The notes beneath the pieces were generated by a model that saw only the letters and a program-made list of their open reading frames with translations, did not search any database and was not told the DNA's origin. Shown here in pieces: positions 55,429 to 64,000 of a stretch of 64,000 bases of DNA (positions within the stretch are counted from its first letter, which is position 1; each line of letters begins with the position of its first letter). The DNA is taken from NCBI RefSeq assembly GCF_024746815.1, contig NZ_CP080525.1:3038001-3102000 (forward strand), in the 5' to 3' direction. The translations under genes and the position numbers were made by a program. This DNA is from Mesorhizobium sp. AR07. GTDB taxonomy: Bacteria; Pseudomonadota; Alphaproteobacteria; Rhizobiales; Rhizobiaceae.

Positions 55429-55633
55429 TCACGCGGTCGCCTGCCGTGAATATCTCGAAAAATTTCGCTTGAGCTCAATCCCGGTTGAGGTTTTACAAGC
55501 CTGCCCCGACTGGAGCAGCGCCCTTGATGCGGCGCGCGATGCACGCTCCTGCCCACGCATGGTCCTGCCGGAAACCCACACTGGCTTCTGGCGCCACGCG
55601 CAGGCATCGAGATATGGGAAGGCAGGGGTGGAA

Positions 55634-57070
55634 ATGACCGAAATCAGCACAAACAGGGTCGACTGGCGCGCATTGTGGGCGAGCGGCGACCTCGCGCGTT
55701 TCTGCTTCATCAGCCTCGGCATCCTGCTGCACGCCACCAATGAAACGATGGTGGCGACGGTGATGCCGGCCATGGTCGGCGAACTGGCCGGCGTCCAGCT
55801 CGTCGGCTGGTCGCTGGCTATCTATGAACTCGGCGCCATCGTCGCCGGCGCGGCCGCCGGCCGGCTGGTGAGCTATGTCCCCCTGCGCACCAACATGGTG
55901 GTTGCCGCCCTCCTCTACGCAGCCGGAGCGCTGATCTGCGCCACCTCGCCTTCCATGCAATTGTTCCTTGCCGGCCGCCTCATCGAGGGGCTTGGCGGCG
56001 GTGCGTTGGTGTCGCTGGCCTTCGTCTCGGTCGAGCGGCTGTTCTCGCGCGCCATCTGGCCGCAGCTCTTCGGCATCATGTCGGCGATCTGGGGCGTCGC
56101 CGCCTTCAGCGGCCCGTTGCTTGGCGCGATCATGACCGAGCTCTTGTCGTGGCGCTGGGCCTTCGGCATCTTCACCCTGGGCGGCACCGCCATGGCGCTG
56201 GCAAGTTTCATCGTGCTCAACACGCCGGAGGCGACGAGGCCCAAAACGAGCAACGGCAAGGCGCCACCCTTCCCGTTCGCAGCACTTGGCTGCCTCGCCG
56301 TCGCCGTGGTGCTGATCGCCTCGGCCGGCGTCGACATCGCCTTGCTGCGCTCCTCGCTGCTGATGGGCCTCGGCCTGGTCGGGCTGGTGCTGTTCTTCTA
56401 CATCGACGCGCTGAAGCCGCGTTCACGGCTTTTTCCGGCGCGGCTGTTCTCGTGGCGCACCCCTGTCGGCGCCGGCATGACCATGGTCGCCGCCTTTTCG
56501 GTGGCGACCTGTTCCTTCGGCGTCTACGGGCCGCTGCTGCTGACCAGCCTGCACGACATCCCGCTGCTCACCACCGGCTACATCATCGCCGCCGAATCGA
56601 TCGCCTGGTCGATCCTGTCGATCCTGGTTGCCAACGCGCCACCGCGACGCGAGCGGCTGATCATCGTCGGCGGCGCGGTGATGATCGCGGCAGGCATCGC
56701 CGGCTTTGCCTACACGATACCGCTGGGTTCCATTCCGCTGATCCTGATCTGCGCCTTGTTGCAAGGCGGTGGCTTCGGCGTCGCCTGGCCCTTCCTGACG
56801 CGGGTCATCGTCGCCTCCGCCCCTGAGAACGAGCAGACCATCGCCTCGGCCGCGGTGCCGACCATGCAGCGCATCGGCTATGCCGTGGGTGCGGCACTTG
56901 CCGGCATCGTCGCCAATGCCAGCGGTTTTTCGGGGGGATTGAACCACGACGCGGCTGCGAATGTCGCCTCGTGGCTGTTTCTTGCCTTCGTGCCGCTCGG
57001 CATTGTCGGCTGCCTGGCGGCCTTGCGGGTATCCACGCCGCTTGGTCAGCCGCAGGAGGCTATCGGCTAG
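55634..57070 (+). CDS. MFS transporter (DHA2-like)
   Basis: Polytopic major facilitator of 478 residues. First span FCFISLGILLHATNETMVAT, loop GRLVSYVPLRTNMV and LIEGLGGGALVSLAFV resemble the DHA2 drug/H+ antiporter group, often with extra helices. ATG at 55634 with AGGGGTGG upstream is favoured over the in-frame 55469 start, which adds a polar leader. Probably an exporter of small toxic compounds or metabolites; no regulator gene adjoins it. Confidence 0.88.
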   Translation: MTEISTNRVDWRALWASGDLARFCFISLGILLHATNETMVATVMPAMVGELAGVQLVGWSLAIYELGAIVAGAAAGRLVSYVPLRTNMVVAALLYAAGALICATSPSMQLFLAGRLIEGLGGGALVSLAFVSVERLFSRAIWPQLFGIMSAIWGVAAFSGPLLGAIMTELLSWRWAFGIFTLGGTAMALASFIVLNTPEATRPKTSNGKAPPFPFAALGCLAVAVVLIASAGVDIALLRSSLLMGLGLVGLVLFFYIDALKPRSRLFPARLFSWRTPVGAGMTMVAAFSVATCSFGVYGPLLLTSLHDIPLLTTGYIIAAESIAWSILSILVANAPPRRERLIIVGGAVMIAAGIAGFAYTIPLGSIPLILICALLQGGGFGVAWPFLTRVIVASAPENEQTIASAAVPTMQRIGYAVGAALAGIVANASGFSGGLNHDAAANVASWLFLAFVPLGIVGCLAALRVSTPLGQPQEAIG

Positions 57071-57086
57071 CGTCGACGCGCTTTGG

Positions 57087-57121
57087 CCAAAACCGCTGCG
57101 CACTTTTGGGCGACATGCATC
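57087..57121. repeat. Palindromic repeat at convergent junction
   Basis: CCAAAA (57087-57092) and TTTTGG (57104-57109) arms, then GCGACATGCATC. Lies between the MFS gene and the opposing kdpE gene, 17 bases being the reverse complement of the left part of the 27537 element. Third convergent gene pair in the window with a member of this family. Confidence 0.7.
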
Positions 57122-57127
57122 AGCAGT

Positions 57128-57820
57128 TCACTCGACCTCTCGCAGACGATAGCCGACACCAGTCTCCGTGGTGATGTAGCGCGGCTGGTCGGGGGTCTTC
57201 TCGATCTTCTGCCTGAGCTGGCGGACATAGACCCTGAGATACTGCACGTCGGTCGAATCGCCCCAGACCTGCTTCAACAGGAAATGGTGGGTCAGCACCT
57301 TGCCGGCGTGCTGCACCAGGATGCGCAGTATGTCGTATTCCTTCGGCGAAAGTTTTACGTCCTTGCCTTCGACCTTGACGATGCGTTTGACCAGATCGAC
57401 GGACAGGTCGCCGGTGTGGAACACCGGCTTTTCACCCTGCTGCTGGAACTTGTGGCGCAGCGCCACACGGATGCGCGCGACCAGTTCGTTCATGCCGAAG
57501 GGTTTGGTGACATAGTCGTCGGCGCCGAGTTCCAGAGCCTGGACGATGCCGGCCTCGTCGGTGCGGCTGGAAAGGATGACCACCGGAATGTCGAGCCCGT
57601 CGTCGCGCCATTTGCGCAACAGCTCATGGCCGCTCATGCCGGGCAGGCCAAGGTCGAGCAGCACGAGGTCCGGCTTGTCCGCCTCCATCAGTTCGATCGC
57701 GACCCTGGCGTTCGGCGCCTCGCTGATCGCATAGCCCTGGCTGCCGAGGCCGACGCGCAGCAGCTTGCGGATCGGCGGCTCGTCATCGACAACCAATATC
57801 CTGACGTTCGAGTTTGTCAT
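57128..57820 (-). CDS. kdpE: K+-responsive response regulator KdpE
   Basis: OmpR-type response regulator of 230 residues that activates kdp transcription when phosphorylated by KdpD. Receiver domain with VVDDEPPIRK, phospho-acceptor Asp in LVLLDLGLPG (about residue 56), and Lys in VTKPFGMNEL; C-terminal winged helix with SPKEYDILRILVQHAGKVL and YVRQLRQKIE. Overlaps kdpD by four bases. Confidence 0.97.
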   Translation of the reverse strand: MTNSNVRILVVDDEPPIRKLLRVGLGSQGYAISEAPNARVAIELMEADKPDLVLLDLGLPGMSGHELLRKWRDDGLDIPVVILSSRTDEAGIVQALELGADDYVTKPFGMNELVARIRVALRHKFQQQGEKPVFHTGDLSVDLVKRIVKVEGKDVKLSPKEYDILRILVQHAGKVLTHHFLLKQVWGDSTDVQYLRVYVRQLRQKIEKTPDQPRYITTETGVGYRLREVE

Positions 57821-60546
57821 GCCAAGTCACCCACATCGTCCGTAGTCGAGTCGTCGAGATTGGGCGGGTTCGCCGGCTTCGGCATCTTGATGGTGAAAAC
57901 CGCGCCCGAGCGGTCGGTTCGGTTTGCCGCCGTGATCGTGCCCCCCATCGCCTCGATGAAGCCACGACAGATCGACAGGCCGAGCCCGGTGCCGGCACGA
58001 ACCTGGTCGCGCTTGCGCACCCGGTAGAAAGTATCGAAAATCCGTTCCAGATCGCCGGGAGGAATGCCCGGTCCTTCATCCATGACCTGCAGGATGACAG
58101 ACCCATTGTCGGTCCAGCCCTGCACGCGGATCGTCGAGCCGGGCGGGGCGTATTTCGCCGCATTGTCGAGAAGATTGAACAGCGCCTGCTCGAACAGGAC
58201 GGGATCGACTTTCAACATCGGCAGATCCGAGGGGATGTCGATGTCGGTCTTGTGTTCGGCGATGATTTTCCTGGCTCTCTGCAGGGCGGAGCCGACGATG
58301 TCGCCGACATAGTGGAAAGCGTAATTCGGTTCCATCGCGCCGGACTCGATCTTGGTCATGTCGAGCAGATTGGCGATGAAGCGGTTCAACCGCTCGGATT
58401 CGTCGAGCACGGTCGTCAAAAGCTCCGCCCGATCCTGTTCGGGAAGTGCCGGCGCGAACTCCCTCAGCGTGCCGGCCGCGCCCATGATGGCGGCGAGCGG
58501 CGTCTTCAGGTCATGCGAGATGGAGGTGAGCAGCGCCGAGCGCAGCCTGTCCGCCTCGGCAGCGAGCTTGGCCCGGTCAACGTCGGCGACGAGCTGGATA
58601 CGCTCGATGGCGACCGCCGCCTGGTCGGCCAGCGCGTCGAGCAGGCGCTGTTGCTCGGGCGTCAGCAACGGGCCCTGCTTGTCGTTGTCGAGGCCGACGA
58701 CGCCGATGGCCGTGCGCCCGGTCCGCAAGGGAAGATAGAGGCGCTTGGCGCCGGGAAGCGTGTCTGCGCCGCGTCCCGCGGCGCGGTTGTGCTCCCAGGC
58801 CCAGCGGGCGGCGGCGATGTCGGCCTCGGCCAGCGTGTCGTCGGGCGGATAGCCGGCCTTGACGGTGATCGTTCCGTCTTCCGGCAGCAGCAGCACCACC
58901 CGCAGCTTCAGCATGGAGGCGATCTGGAAGGCGGTGGCCCAGAGAACGTCGTCGAGCGTGCCGGCACCGGCGAGCTTCTTGGAAAAGAGGTAGATGTCCT
59001 CGGTGGCCCGCGCCCGCGAGCGGGCGGCGACCGCCTGGCGTTGCACGCGCGCCGTCAGATTGCTGGCAATGACGGCGACCACCAGGAAAACGCCGAGCGC
59101 GACAATGCTCTCCGGATCCCGGATCGTCAGCGTGTAGCGCGGCTCCAGGAAAAAAAAGTTGAAGGCAAGGGCACTGACGAGACAGGCGTACAGGGCCGGC
59201 CACAGCCCGCCGGTCACCGCCGATGCCAGCACCGCGATGAGAAAGATGATCGCGAGATTGCGAACGTCGAGAAACTGGTCGAGAAGCGCGGCGAAGGCGA
59301 GCGAGCCCATCACATAGGCGGTGGCCTTGAGATAGGGCCAGATCTGGAACTGCCACTGCTCGTCAGCCGCCCTGACGCTCCTCGACGTCGCCTCGGTGTT
59401 GCGTTCGTTTCCCGAAATGACATGGACGCTGATGTCGCCGGCATTGCGGATGAGATCATAGGTGAGCGAGCCTTCGATCAGTTCGCGCCAGCGCGACCGC
59501 GTCGGCCTGCCGACCACGATATGGGTGAAATTGTTCGCCGTCGCATAACGCACGATGTCCTGTGCCACGTTCTGACCGGGAATGGTCGTCACCTCGGCAC
59601 CAAGCTGTTGGGCGAGGCGCAGGTTCGTTGCAAGCCGGTCCTTGTCCTCCTCGGGCATGCTGGCCGAACGAGTGCTGTCGACATGCAGCGCCGTCCACGG
59701 CGCACGGAGCCGGTCGGCCAGCCTGCGTGCATAGCGCACGCGGGCCGATCCTCCCGGGCGCGCGTCGAGGCAGACGAGGACCCTTTCGCCGGCAGCCCAT
59801 GGTCCGGGAATGGCATGGGCCTGCATATGGATCAGCAACTGGTCGTCGACGCGCTGCGCGGTGCGGCGCAACGCCAGTTCCCTGAGCGCCGTCAGATTGC
59901 CGGGCGAAAAATAGTTCTCGATGGCGCGTTGGGCGGTGTTGGGGAAATAGACCTTGCCTTCCTCGAGCCGCTTGATCAGGTCGTCGGGGGTCAGATCGAT
60001 GATCTCGACATCGTCGGCCTGGTCGATGATGGAATCGGGAACCGTCTCGCGGACCCTGACCTTGGTGATCTGGGCGACGACATCGTTCAGGCTTTCGACA
60101 TGCTGGATGTTGAGCGTCGTGTAGACGTCGATGCCTTGCGTCAGGATTTCCTGGACGTCGAGATAGCGCTTGGGATGGCGGCTGCCGGGCGCGTTGGTGT
60201 GGGCGAGTTCGTCGACGAGGACCAGCGCCGGGCGCCGGGCAATGATGGCGTCGATATCCATCTCGTCGAGGATGCGCCCCTTGTAGTCGACCTTGCGGCG
60301 GGCAATGACCTCGTAACCCTCGACCAGGGCCAATGTTTCCTTGCGGCCATGCGTCTCGACGACGCCGATCACCACGTCCACGCCGTCGGCCAGCCTGGCG
60401 CGCCCCGACATCAGCATCTCGTAGGTCTTGCCGACGCCCGGTGCCGCACCCAGGAATATTCTCAGGCGGCCGCGCCCCTCCCGCTCGGCATGATCAAGCA
60501 GCGCGTCGGGAGAGGGTCTGGTTTCGTTGCGGTTGTCGTCCGGCAT
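57817..60546 (-). CDS. kdpD: K+-sensing histidine kinase KdpD
   Basis: Full-length 909-residue sensor kinase. N-terminal KdpD domain with Walker A GAAPGVGKT (residues 33-41) and Walker B VLVDELAHTN, a universal-stress-protein-like segment, four membrane helices around residues 400-490, a GAF-like region, the phospho-acceptor His in SISHDLKTPLA near residue 675, and ATPase blocks NLLDNAAKYAP and GTGLGLSICRGF. Responds to low K+ or turgor. Starts 57 bp after kdpC; both are on the minus strand. Confidence 0.97.
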   Translation of the reverse strand: MPDDNRNETRPSPDALLDHAEREGRGRLRIFLGAAPGVGKTYEMLMSGRARLADGVDVVIGVVETHGRKETLALVEGYEVIARRKVDYKGRILDEMDIDAIIARRPALVLVDELAHTNAPGSRHPKRYLDVQEILTQGIDVYTTLNIQHVESLNDVVAQITKVRVRETVPDSIIDQADDVEIIDLTPDDLIKRLEEGKVYFPNTAQRAIENYFSPGNLTALRELALRRTAQRVDDQLLIHMQAHAIPGPWAAGERVLVCLDARPGGSARVRYARRLADRLRAPWTALHVDSTRSASMPEEDKDRLATNLRLAQQLGAEVTTIPGQNVAQDIVRYATANNFTHIVVGRPTRSRWRELIEGSLTYDLIRNAGDISVHVISGNERNTEATSRSVRAADEQWQFQIWPYLKATAYVMGSLAFAALLDQFLDVRNLAIIFLIAVLASAVTGGLWPALYACLVSALAFNFFFLEPRYTLTIRDPESIVALGVFLVVAVIASNLTARVQRQAVAARSRARATEDIYLFSKKLAGAGTLDDVLWATAFQIASMLKLRVVLLLPEDGTITVKAGYPPDDTLAEADIAAARWAWEHNRAAGRGADTLPGAKRLYLPLRTGRTAIGVVGLDNDKQGPLLTPEQQRLLDALADQAAVAIERIQLVADVDRAKLAAEADRLRSALLTSISHDLKTPLAAIMGAAGTLREFAPALPEQDRAELLTTVLDESERLNRFIANLLDMTKIESGAMEPNYAFHYVGDIVGSALQRARKIIAEHKTDIDIPSDLPMLKVDPVLFEQALFNLLDNAAKYAPPGSTIRVQGWTDNGSVILQVMDEGPGIPPGDLERIFDTFYRVRKRDQVRAGTGLGLSICRGFIEAMGGTITAANRTDRSGAVFTIKMPKPANPPNLDDSTTDDVGDLA

Positions 60547-60603
60547 CAGGATCGATCATGGATGGCGCCGGGGACACTGTCGATCCCCGGGCCTCACCAT
60601 TCA

Positions 60604-61170
60604 CTATTTCGCGGCGTCCAGCGCAAGGTTGAGCGCCAGCACGTTGACCACCGGCTCGCCCATGAAGCCCAATTCGCGGCCTTCGACCTGGCTGTCGACA
60701 AGCGCCTTGACCTTGGCTTCGTCGACGCCCCTGGCCTTGGCCACGCGGGCGACCTGGAAGTAGGCCGCTTCGGGGCTGATATGCGGATCGAGACCGCTGC
60801 CGGACGTCGTCACCAGGTCCATCGGCACGGGCTGGTTCGGATTCTCCGCCTTCAGCTTTTCCGCGTCGCCCTTGATGCGGTCGATCAGCTTGGGGTTGGT
60901 CGGGCCGAGATTGGTACCCCCGGAGGCGGTTGCATCGTAGCCGTTGTTGCCGGCCGCCGAAGGCCGACCATGGAAATATTTGTCGCTGGCAAAGCCCTGG
61001 CCGATCAGTTCGGAGCCGATGACCTTGCCGTCCTTCTCGATCAGGCTGCCATTGGCCTGACGCGGGAACAGCGCCTGGGCGATGCCGGTCATGCCGATCG
61101 GATAGATCAGGCCGGTCAGCACCGTGAAGAAGACGATCATGATGATCGCGGGTCTTATCTGGGTGAGCAT
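60604..61170 (-). CDS. kdpC: K+-transporting ATPase KdpC subunit
   Basis: 188-residue single-span subunit that stabilises the KdpFABC complex and raises ATP affinity. [20 protein letters not shown] as the membrane anchor, then [38 protein letters not shown], and a conserved C-terminal ARVAKARG... block. ATG at 61170; the longer open frame to 61770 is antisense-frame shadow of kdpB. A palindromic repeat fills the 74-bp gap to kdpB. Confidence 0.96.
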   Translation of the reverse strand: MLTQIRPAIIMIVFFTVLTGLIYPIGMTGIAQALFPRQANGSLIEKDGKVIGSELIGQGFASDKYFHGRPSAAGNNGYDATASGGTNLGPTNPKLIDRIKGDAEKLKAENPNQPVPMDLVTTSGSGLDPHISPEAAYFQVARVAKARGVDEAKVKALVDSQVEGRELGFMGEPVVNVLALNLALDAAK

Positions 61171-61184
61171 GGACGTATTCCTCA

Positions 61185-61244
61185 GAGCAATTCCAGGAAA
61201 AGTGTGAAACGGTTTTCCGTCCGGAATTGCGTTAAAACAAAGAG
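61185..61244. repeat. Palindromic repeat inside the kdp operon
   Basis: First 34 bases identical to 54809-54842, plus GCAATTCC (61187) and GGAATTGC (61223-61230) arms. Occupies nearly all of the kdpB-kdpC gap and reaches the kdpB stop. Could set the kdpB/kdpC ratio. Confidence 0.8.
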
Positions 61245-63338
61245 TTAAGCGAGCCCGAGGGCGGTGACGATCATGTCGATCGCCTTGATGCCGACGAAGG
61301 GGACGATGATGCCGCCGAGGCCGTAGACGAGCAGATTGCGGCTGAGCAGCGCGCCGGCGCCGATGGCACGATATTTGACGCCTTTCAGCGACAGCGGGAT
61401 CAGCGCGATGATGATCAGCGCGTTGAAGATGATGGCCGACAGGATGGCGCTTTGCGGCGTCGCCAGATGCATGATGTTGAGCGCCTGCAACGGGCCGGTC
61501 GTCTGTCCCGGCGCGACGTAGAAGACGGCGAACATCGCCGGGATGATGGCGAAGTACTTGGCGACGTCGTTGGCGATCGAGAAGGTCGTCAGCGAACCGC
61601 GCGTCATCAGCAGCGCCTTGCCGATCTCGACGATCTCGATCAGCTTGGTCGGATCGCTGTCGAGATCGATCATGTTGCCGGCCTCGCGCGCGGCGACCGT
61701 GCCGGTGTTCATGGCGACGCCGACATCGGCCTGGGCAAGGGCCGGCGCGTCGTTGGTGCCGTCGCCGCACATGGCGACCAGTTTGCCCTTGGCCTGTTCG
61801 TCGCGGATCAGCTTCAGCTTGTCCTCGGGCGTGGCCTGGGCGAGGAAGTCGTCGACGCCGGCTTCCGCCGCGATCGCAGCCGCCGTCATCGGATTGTCGC
61901 CGGTGATCATCACCGTGCGGATGCCCATGCGGCGCAGTTCGGTGAAGCGTTCGCTGATACCGCCCTTGACGATGTCCTTGAGGTGGATGACGCCGAGCAG
62001 ACGCCCGTCGCGTTCGACCGCCAGCGGCGTGCCGCCGGACTTGGCGATCTCGTCGGCGATGGCCTGGAGGTCACGGATGGATTCGCTGCTTGGGCGCGCG
62101 CCATGAGAGGCTGATGTCGACTGGTTGACATGGGCGAGAACCGAATCGACGGCGCCCTTGCGGACCGACGAACCATCGATGTCGACGCCGCTCATGCGGG
62201 TTTGCGCGGTGAAGGGCACGAAAGTGGCGTGCAATGTCGCCATGTCGCGAGCGCGGATGGCGTATTTTTCCTTGGCCAACACCACGATCGAGCGGCCTTC
62301 CGGGGTTTCGTCGGCGAGCGAGGCGAGCTGGGCGGCGTCGGCCAGTTCCTGCTCGGTGACGCCCTTGACCGGGCGAAACTGCGTCGCCTGGCGATTGCCG
62401 AGCGTGATGGTGCCGGTCTTGTCGAGCAGCAGCGTGTCGACGTCGCCGGCGGCTTCGACGGCGCGGCCGGACATGGCCAGCACGTTGAAGCGCACCAGGC
62501 GGTCCATGCCGGCGATGCCGATGGCCGAAAGCAGCGCGCCGATCGTCGTCGGGATCAGCGTCACGAACAGGGCAACCAGAACCGTCACCGGGATATAGCC
62601 GCCCGAATAGGAGGCAAAGCTCGGGATCGTCGCGGTGGCCAGCACGAAGATCAGCGTCATGCCGACGAGCAGGATGTTGAGCGCGATCTCGTTGGGCGTC
62701 TTTTGGCGCTCGGCGCCTTCGACCAGCGAGATCATGCGGTCGAGGAAGGTATGGCCCGATGCCGCGGTGATGCGCACGCGGATCCAGTCGGACAGCACCT
62801 GCGTGCCGCCGGTGACCGCCGAACGATCGCCACCGGATTCGCGGATGACCGGCGCGGATTCGCCCGTTATTGCCGCCTCGTTGACCGAGGCAACGCCTTC
62901 GACCACCTCGCCGTCCGACGGGATGATGTCACCGGCCTCGACCAGCACGGCATCGCCGACCTTGAGGCTGGTGCCGGGCACCAGTTTGTATTTCGTGCGA
63001 TCTTCGCCGGTCAAAAGCTTGGCCTGGGTCTCGGTGCGCGCCTTGCGCAACGAGTCGGCCTGCGCCTTGCCGCGGCCTTCGGCGACGGCTTCGGCGAAGT
63101 TGGCGAACAGCACGGTGAACCACAGCCAGATGATGATCTGCAGCGTGAAGCTGAAATCGCCGCCGCCGGTGATCAGATCCCTGACGAACAGGACGGTCGT
63201 CAGCGCCGAGACGACGGCGACGACGAACATCACCGGATTCCTGATCAGTGTGCGCGGGTTCAATTTCTTGAAGGCCCCGCCGATGGCGGGCCACAAGATG
63301 CTGGCATCCATGATGACAGCGGATTTGGACTGGCTCAT
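61245..63338 (-). CDS. kdpB: K+-transporting P-type ATPase KdpB
   Basis: P-type ATPase of 697 residues, the energising subunit. TGES-type [14 protein letters not shown] near residue 160, phosphorylated Asp in [12 protein letters not shown] at about residue 308, [20 protein letters not shown] hinge, and seven membrane helices. Catalytic residues are intact. Its start overlaps the small upstream membrane-protein gene by four bases. Confidence 0.97.
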   Translation of the reverse strand: MSQSKSAVIMDASILWPAIGGAFKKLNPRTLIRNPVMFVVAVVSALTTVLFVRDLITGGGDFSFTLQIIIWLWFTVLFANFAEAVAEGRGKAQADSLRKARTETQAKLLTGEDRTKYKLVPGTSLKVGDAVLVEAGDIIPSDGEVVEGVASVNEAAITGESAPVIRESGGDRSAVTGGTQVLSDWIRVRITAASGHTFLDRMISLVEGAERQKTPNEIALNILLVGMTLIFVLATATIPSFASYSGGYIPVTVLVALFVTLIPTTIGALLSAIGIAGMDRLVRFNVLAMSGRAVEAAGDVDTLLLDKTGTITLGNRQATQFRPVKGVTEQELADAAQLASLADETPEGRSIVVLAKEKYAIRARDMATLHATFVPFTAQTRMSGVDIDGSSVRKGAVDSVLAHVNQSTSASHGARPSSESIRDLQAIADEIAKSGGTPLAVERDGRLLGVIHLKDIVKGGISERFTELRRMGIRTVMITGDNPMTAAAIAAEAGVDDFLAQATPEDKLKLIRDEQAKGKLVAMCGDGTNDAPALAQADVGVAMNTGTVAAREAGNMIDLDSDPTKLIEIVEIGKALLMTRGSLTTFSIANDVAKYFAIIPAMFAVFYVAPGQTTGPLQALNIMHLATPQSAILSAIIFNALIIIALIPLSLKGVKYRAIGAGALLSRNLLVYGLGGIIVPFVGIKAIDMIVTALGLA

Positions 63339-63544
63339 TTGATGGCTCCAGTATCGGTGTTGTTGGATGGCACCGATCGATCGGATGCCGAAAAGGGTGG
63401 CCCGTAGACCAGCAGCCAGATCACAATCATGATTGCCGCAATGCCCAGGAATGTGGATATGGTCGGGAAAGGGGGAGGAGTTGCCTCCCCCTTACTGTCG
63501 GTTCGGGGCCGAGATTTGCGACGCATGATGTTGAACCAGGACAT
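63335..63544 (-). CDS. Small single-span membrane protein between kdpA and kdpB
   Basis: 69 residues from the ATG at 63544, or 77 from the ATG at 63568 (inside the kdpA end). Basic start [19 protein letters not shown], one membrane helix [19 protein letters not shown], then a short polar tail. It overlaps kdpB by ATGA, so it is translated with the operon. KdpF of enterobacteria is about 29 residues and precedes kdpA, so this is not an obvious orthologue, though a KdpF-like stabilising role is possible. Confidence 0.75.
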   Translation of the reverse strand: MSWFNIMRRKSRPRTDSKGEATPPPFPTISTFLGIAAIMIVIWLLVYGPPFSASDRSVPSNNTDTGAIK

Positions 63545-63551
63545 GGCGGTA

Positions 63552-64000
63552 TCAGAATGTCTGCCCATGGGTCATCGCCAGTTGTTCGACGATCGGTCCG
63601 ATCGCCAGCGCCGGGAAGAAGGTCAGGCCGACGACGATCAGGATGGTGCCGACCAGCAGGCCGACGAACAGCGGACCGTCGGTCGGGAAGGTGCCCGCCG
63701 AGGCCGGGACGGTCTTCTTGGCCACCAGCGAGCCGGCGATGGCCAGCGCCGGGATGATGACCAGGAAGCGGCCCATCAGCATGGTGATGCCGAGCGTGAT
63801 GTTGTACCAGGGCGTGTTGGCGCTGAGGCCGGCAAAGGCCGAGCCGTTGTTCGCCGCAGCCGAAGTGTAAGCGTAGAGAACCTCGGAGAAGCCGTGCGGC
63901 CCGCCATTGCCCATGGCGGCGACACCGCTGGGCAGCACGACCGCTATTGCCGTGAATGTCAGCATCGCCAGCGGCAGGCAGAGGATAGCGAGCATCGCCA
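63552..64000 (-). CDS. kdpA: K+-transporting ATPase KdpA subunit, C-terminal part
   Basis: C-terminal ~149 residues of the K+-channel-like subunit; the rest lies beyond the window. The [19 protein letters not shown] block holds the last K+-selectivity loop, followed by [17 protein letters not shown] and the terminal helix [18 protein letters not shown]. First gene of the kdp order in this window. Nothing suggests it is damaged; truncation is only the window edge. Confidence 0.96.
   Translation of the reverse strand, partial: AMLAILCLPLAMLTFTAIAVVLPSGVAAMGNGGPHGFSEVLYAYTSAAANNGSAFAGLSANTPWYNITLGITMLMGRFLVIIPALAIAGSLVAKKTVPASAGTFPTDGPLFVGLLVGTILIVVGLTFFPALAIGPIVEQLAMTHGQTF

Noticed and set aside
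57814..61248. Plus-strand open frame of 1144 codons
   Set aside because: Entirely antisense to kdpD and kdpC, rich in Arg/Asp/His from complementary high-GC codons and without any recognisable domain.

Overview
The window is chromosome-like DNA from a high-GC alphaproteobacterium of the Rhizobiales, most probably Mesorhizobium or a close relative. The basis is the gene content: a soxBDAG-type sarcosine oxidase operon, DUF992 secreted proteins, a GtsA-type CUT1 sugar importer, many short-chain dehydrogenases and ABC importers, rpsU with a Gly/Pro-rich tail, and abundant rhizobial-style intergenic palindromes. This is inferred from familiarity, not from a search. I saw no rRNA, tRNA, transposase, phage gene or CRISPR array. 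Both ends cut genes: an aldehyde dehydrogenase at the left and kdpA at the right.

Layout. 1-11.3 kb (+): aldehyde dehydrogenase end, a glucose-type CUT1 ABC importer, then a GMC oxidoreductase, an SDR, a second GMC oxidoreductase, a Dabb protein and an SHS-like MFS carrier; together they look like import and oxidation of a sugar or sugar alcohol. 11.3-14.8 kb (-): EamA exporter, endonuclease/exonuclease/phosphatase-fold protein, CPA1 Na+/H+ antiporter. 15.0-26.5 kb (-): a Pot/Fbp-type ABC importer, Fe-type alcohol dehydrogenase, DUF2569 membrane protein, aldehyde dehydrogenase, glutamine-synthetase-like ligase, APC permease and N-formylglutamate-amidohydrolase-family enzyme, with a divergent RpiR regulator. 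This set fits glutamylation-dependent breakdown of an amine or amino alcohol. 27.7-32.0 kb (+): an RND efflux pair.

32.1-35.5 kb (-): GT87, GT2, ChbG/YdjC deacetylase and GtrA genes with overlapping ends, a predicted polyprenyl-phosphate sugar system that could place a deacetylated amino sugar on the envelope. 35.6-42.0 kb: a divergent acyl-CoA-type catabolic cluster (MDR, acyl-CoA dehydrogenase; SDR, MaoC, ACAD10/11-type kinase-fold protein, SDR) ending in a TetR regulator. 42.0-42.7 kb: a repeat, a promoter carrying three near-identical palindromes, and a tiny secreted protein. 42.7-44.6 kb (-): ThuA plus Gfo/Idh/MocA pair. 44.7-50.6 kb (-): sox operon with an extra coupled gene between soxB and soxD, followed by a small acidic Rhizobiales-type protein. 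50.7-57.1 kb (+): DUF2568, SDR, SET protein, rpsU, TPR lipoprotein, two DUF992 paralogues, DHA2-like MFS. 57.1-64 kb (-): kdpA(partial)-small membrane ORF-kdpB-kdpC-kdpD-kdpE for high-affinity K+ uptake.

Non-coding structure is unusually rich. One palindrome family with an A/T-flanked ACCGG-like core occurs at least six times, three of them exactly at convergent gene junctions and one inside the kdp operon. Two larger nested-palindrome elements share a 37-bp identical segment. Both substrate-binding-protein/permease junctions hold a strong hairpin.
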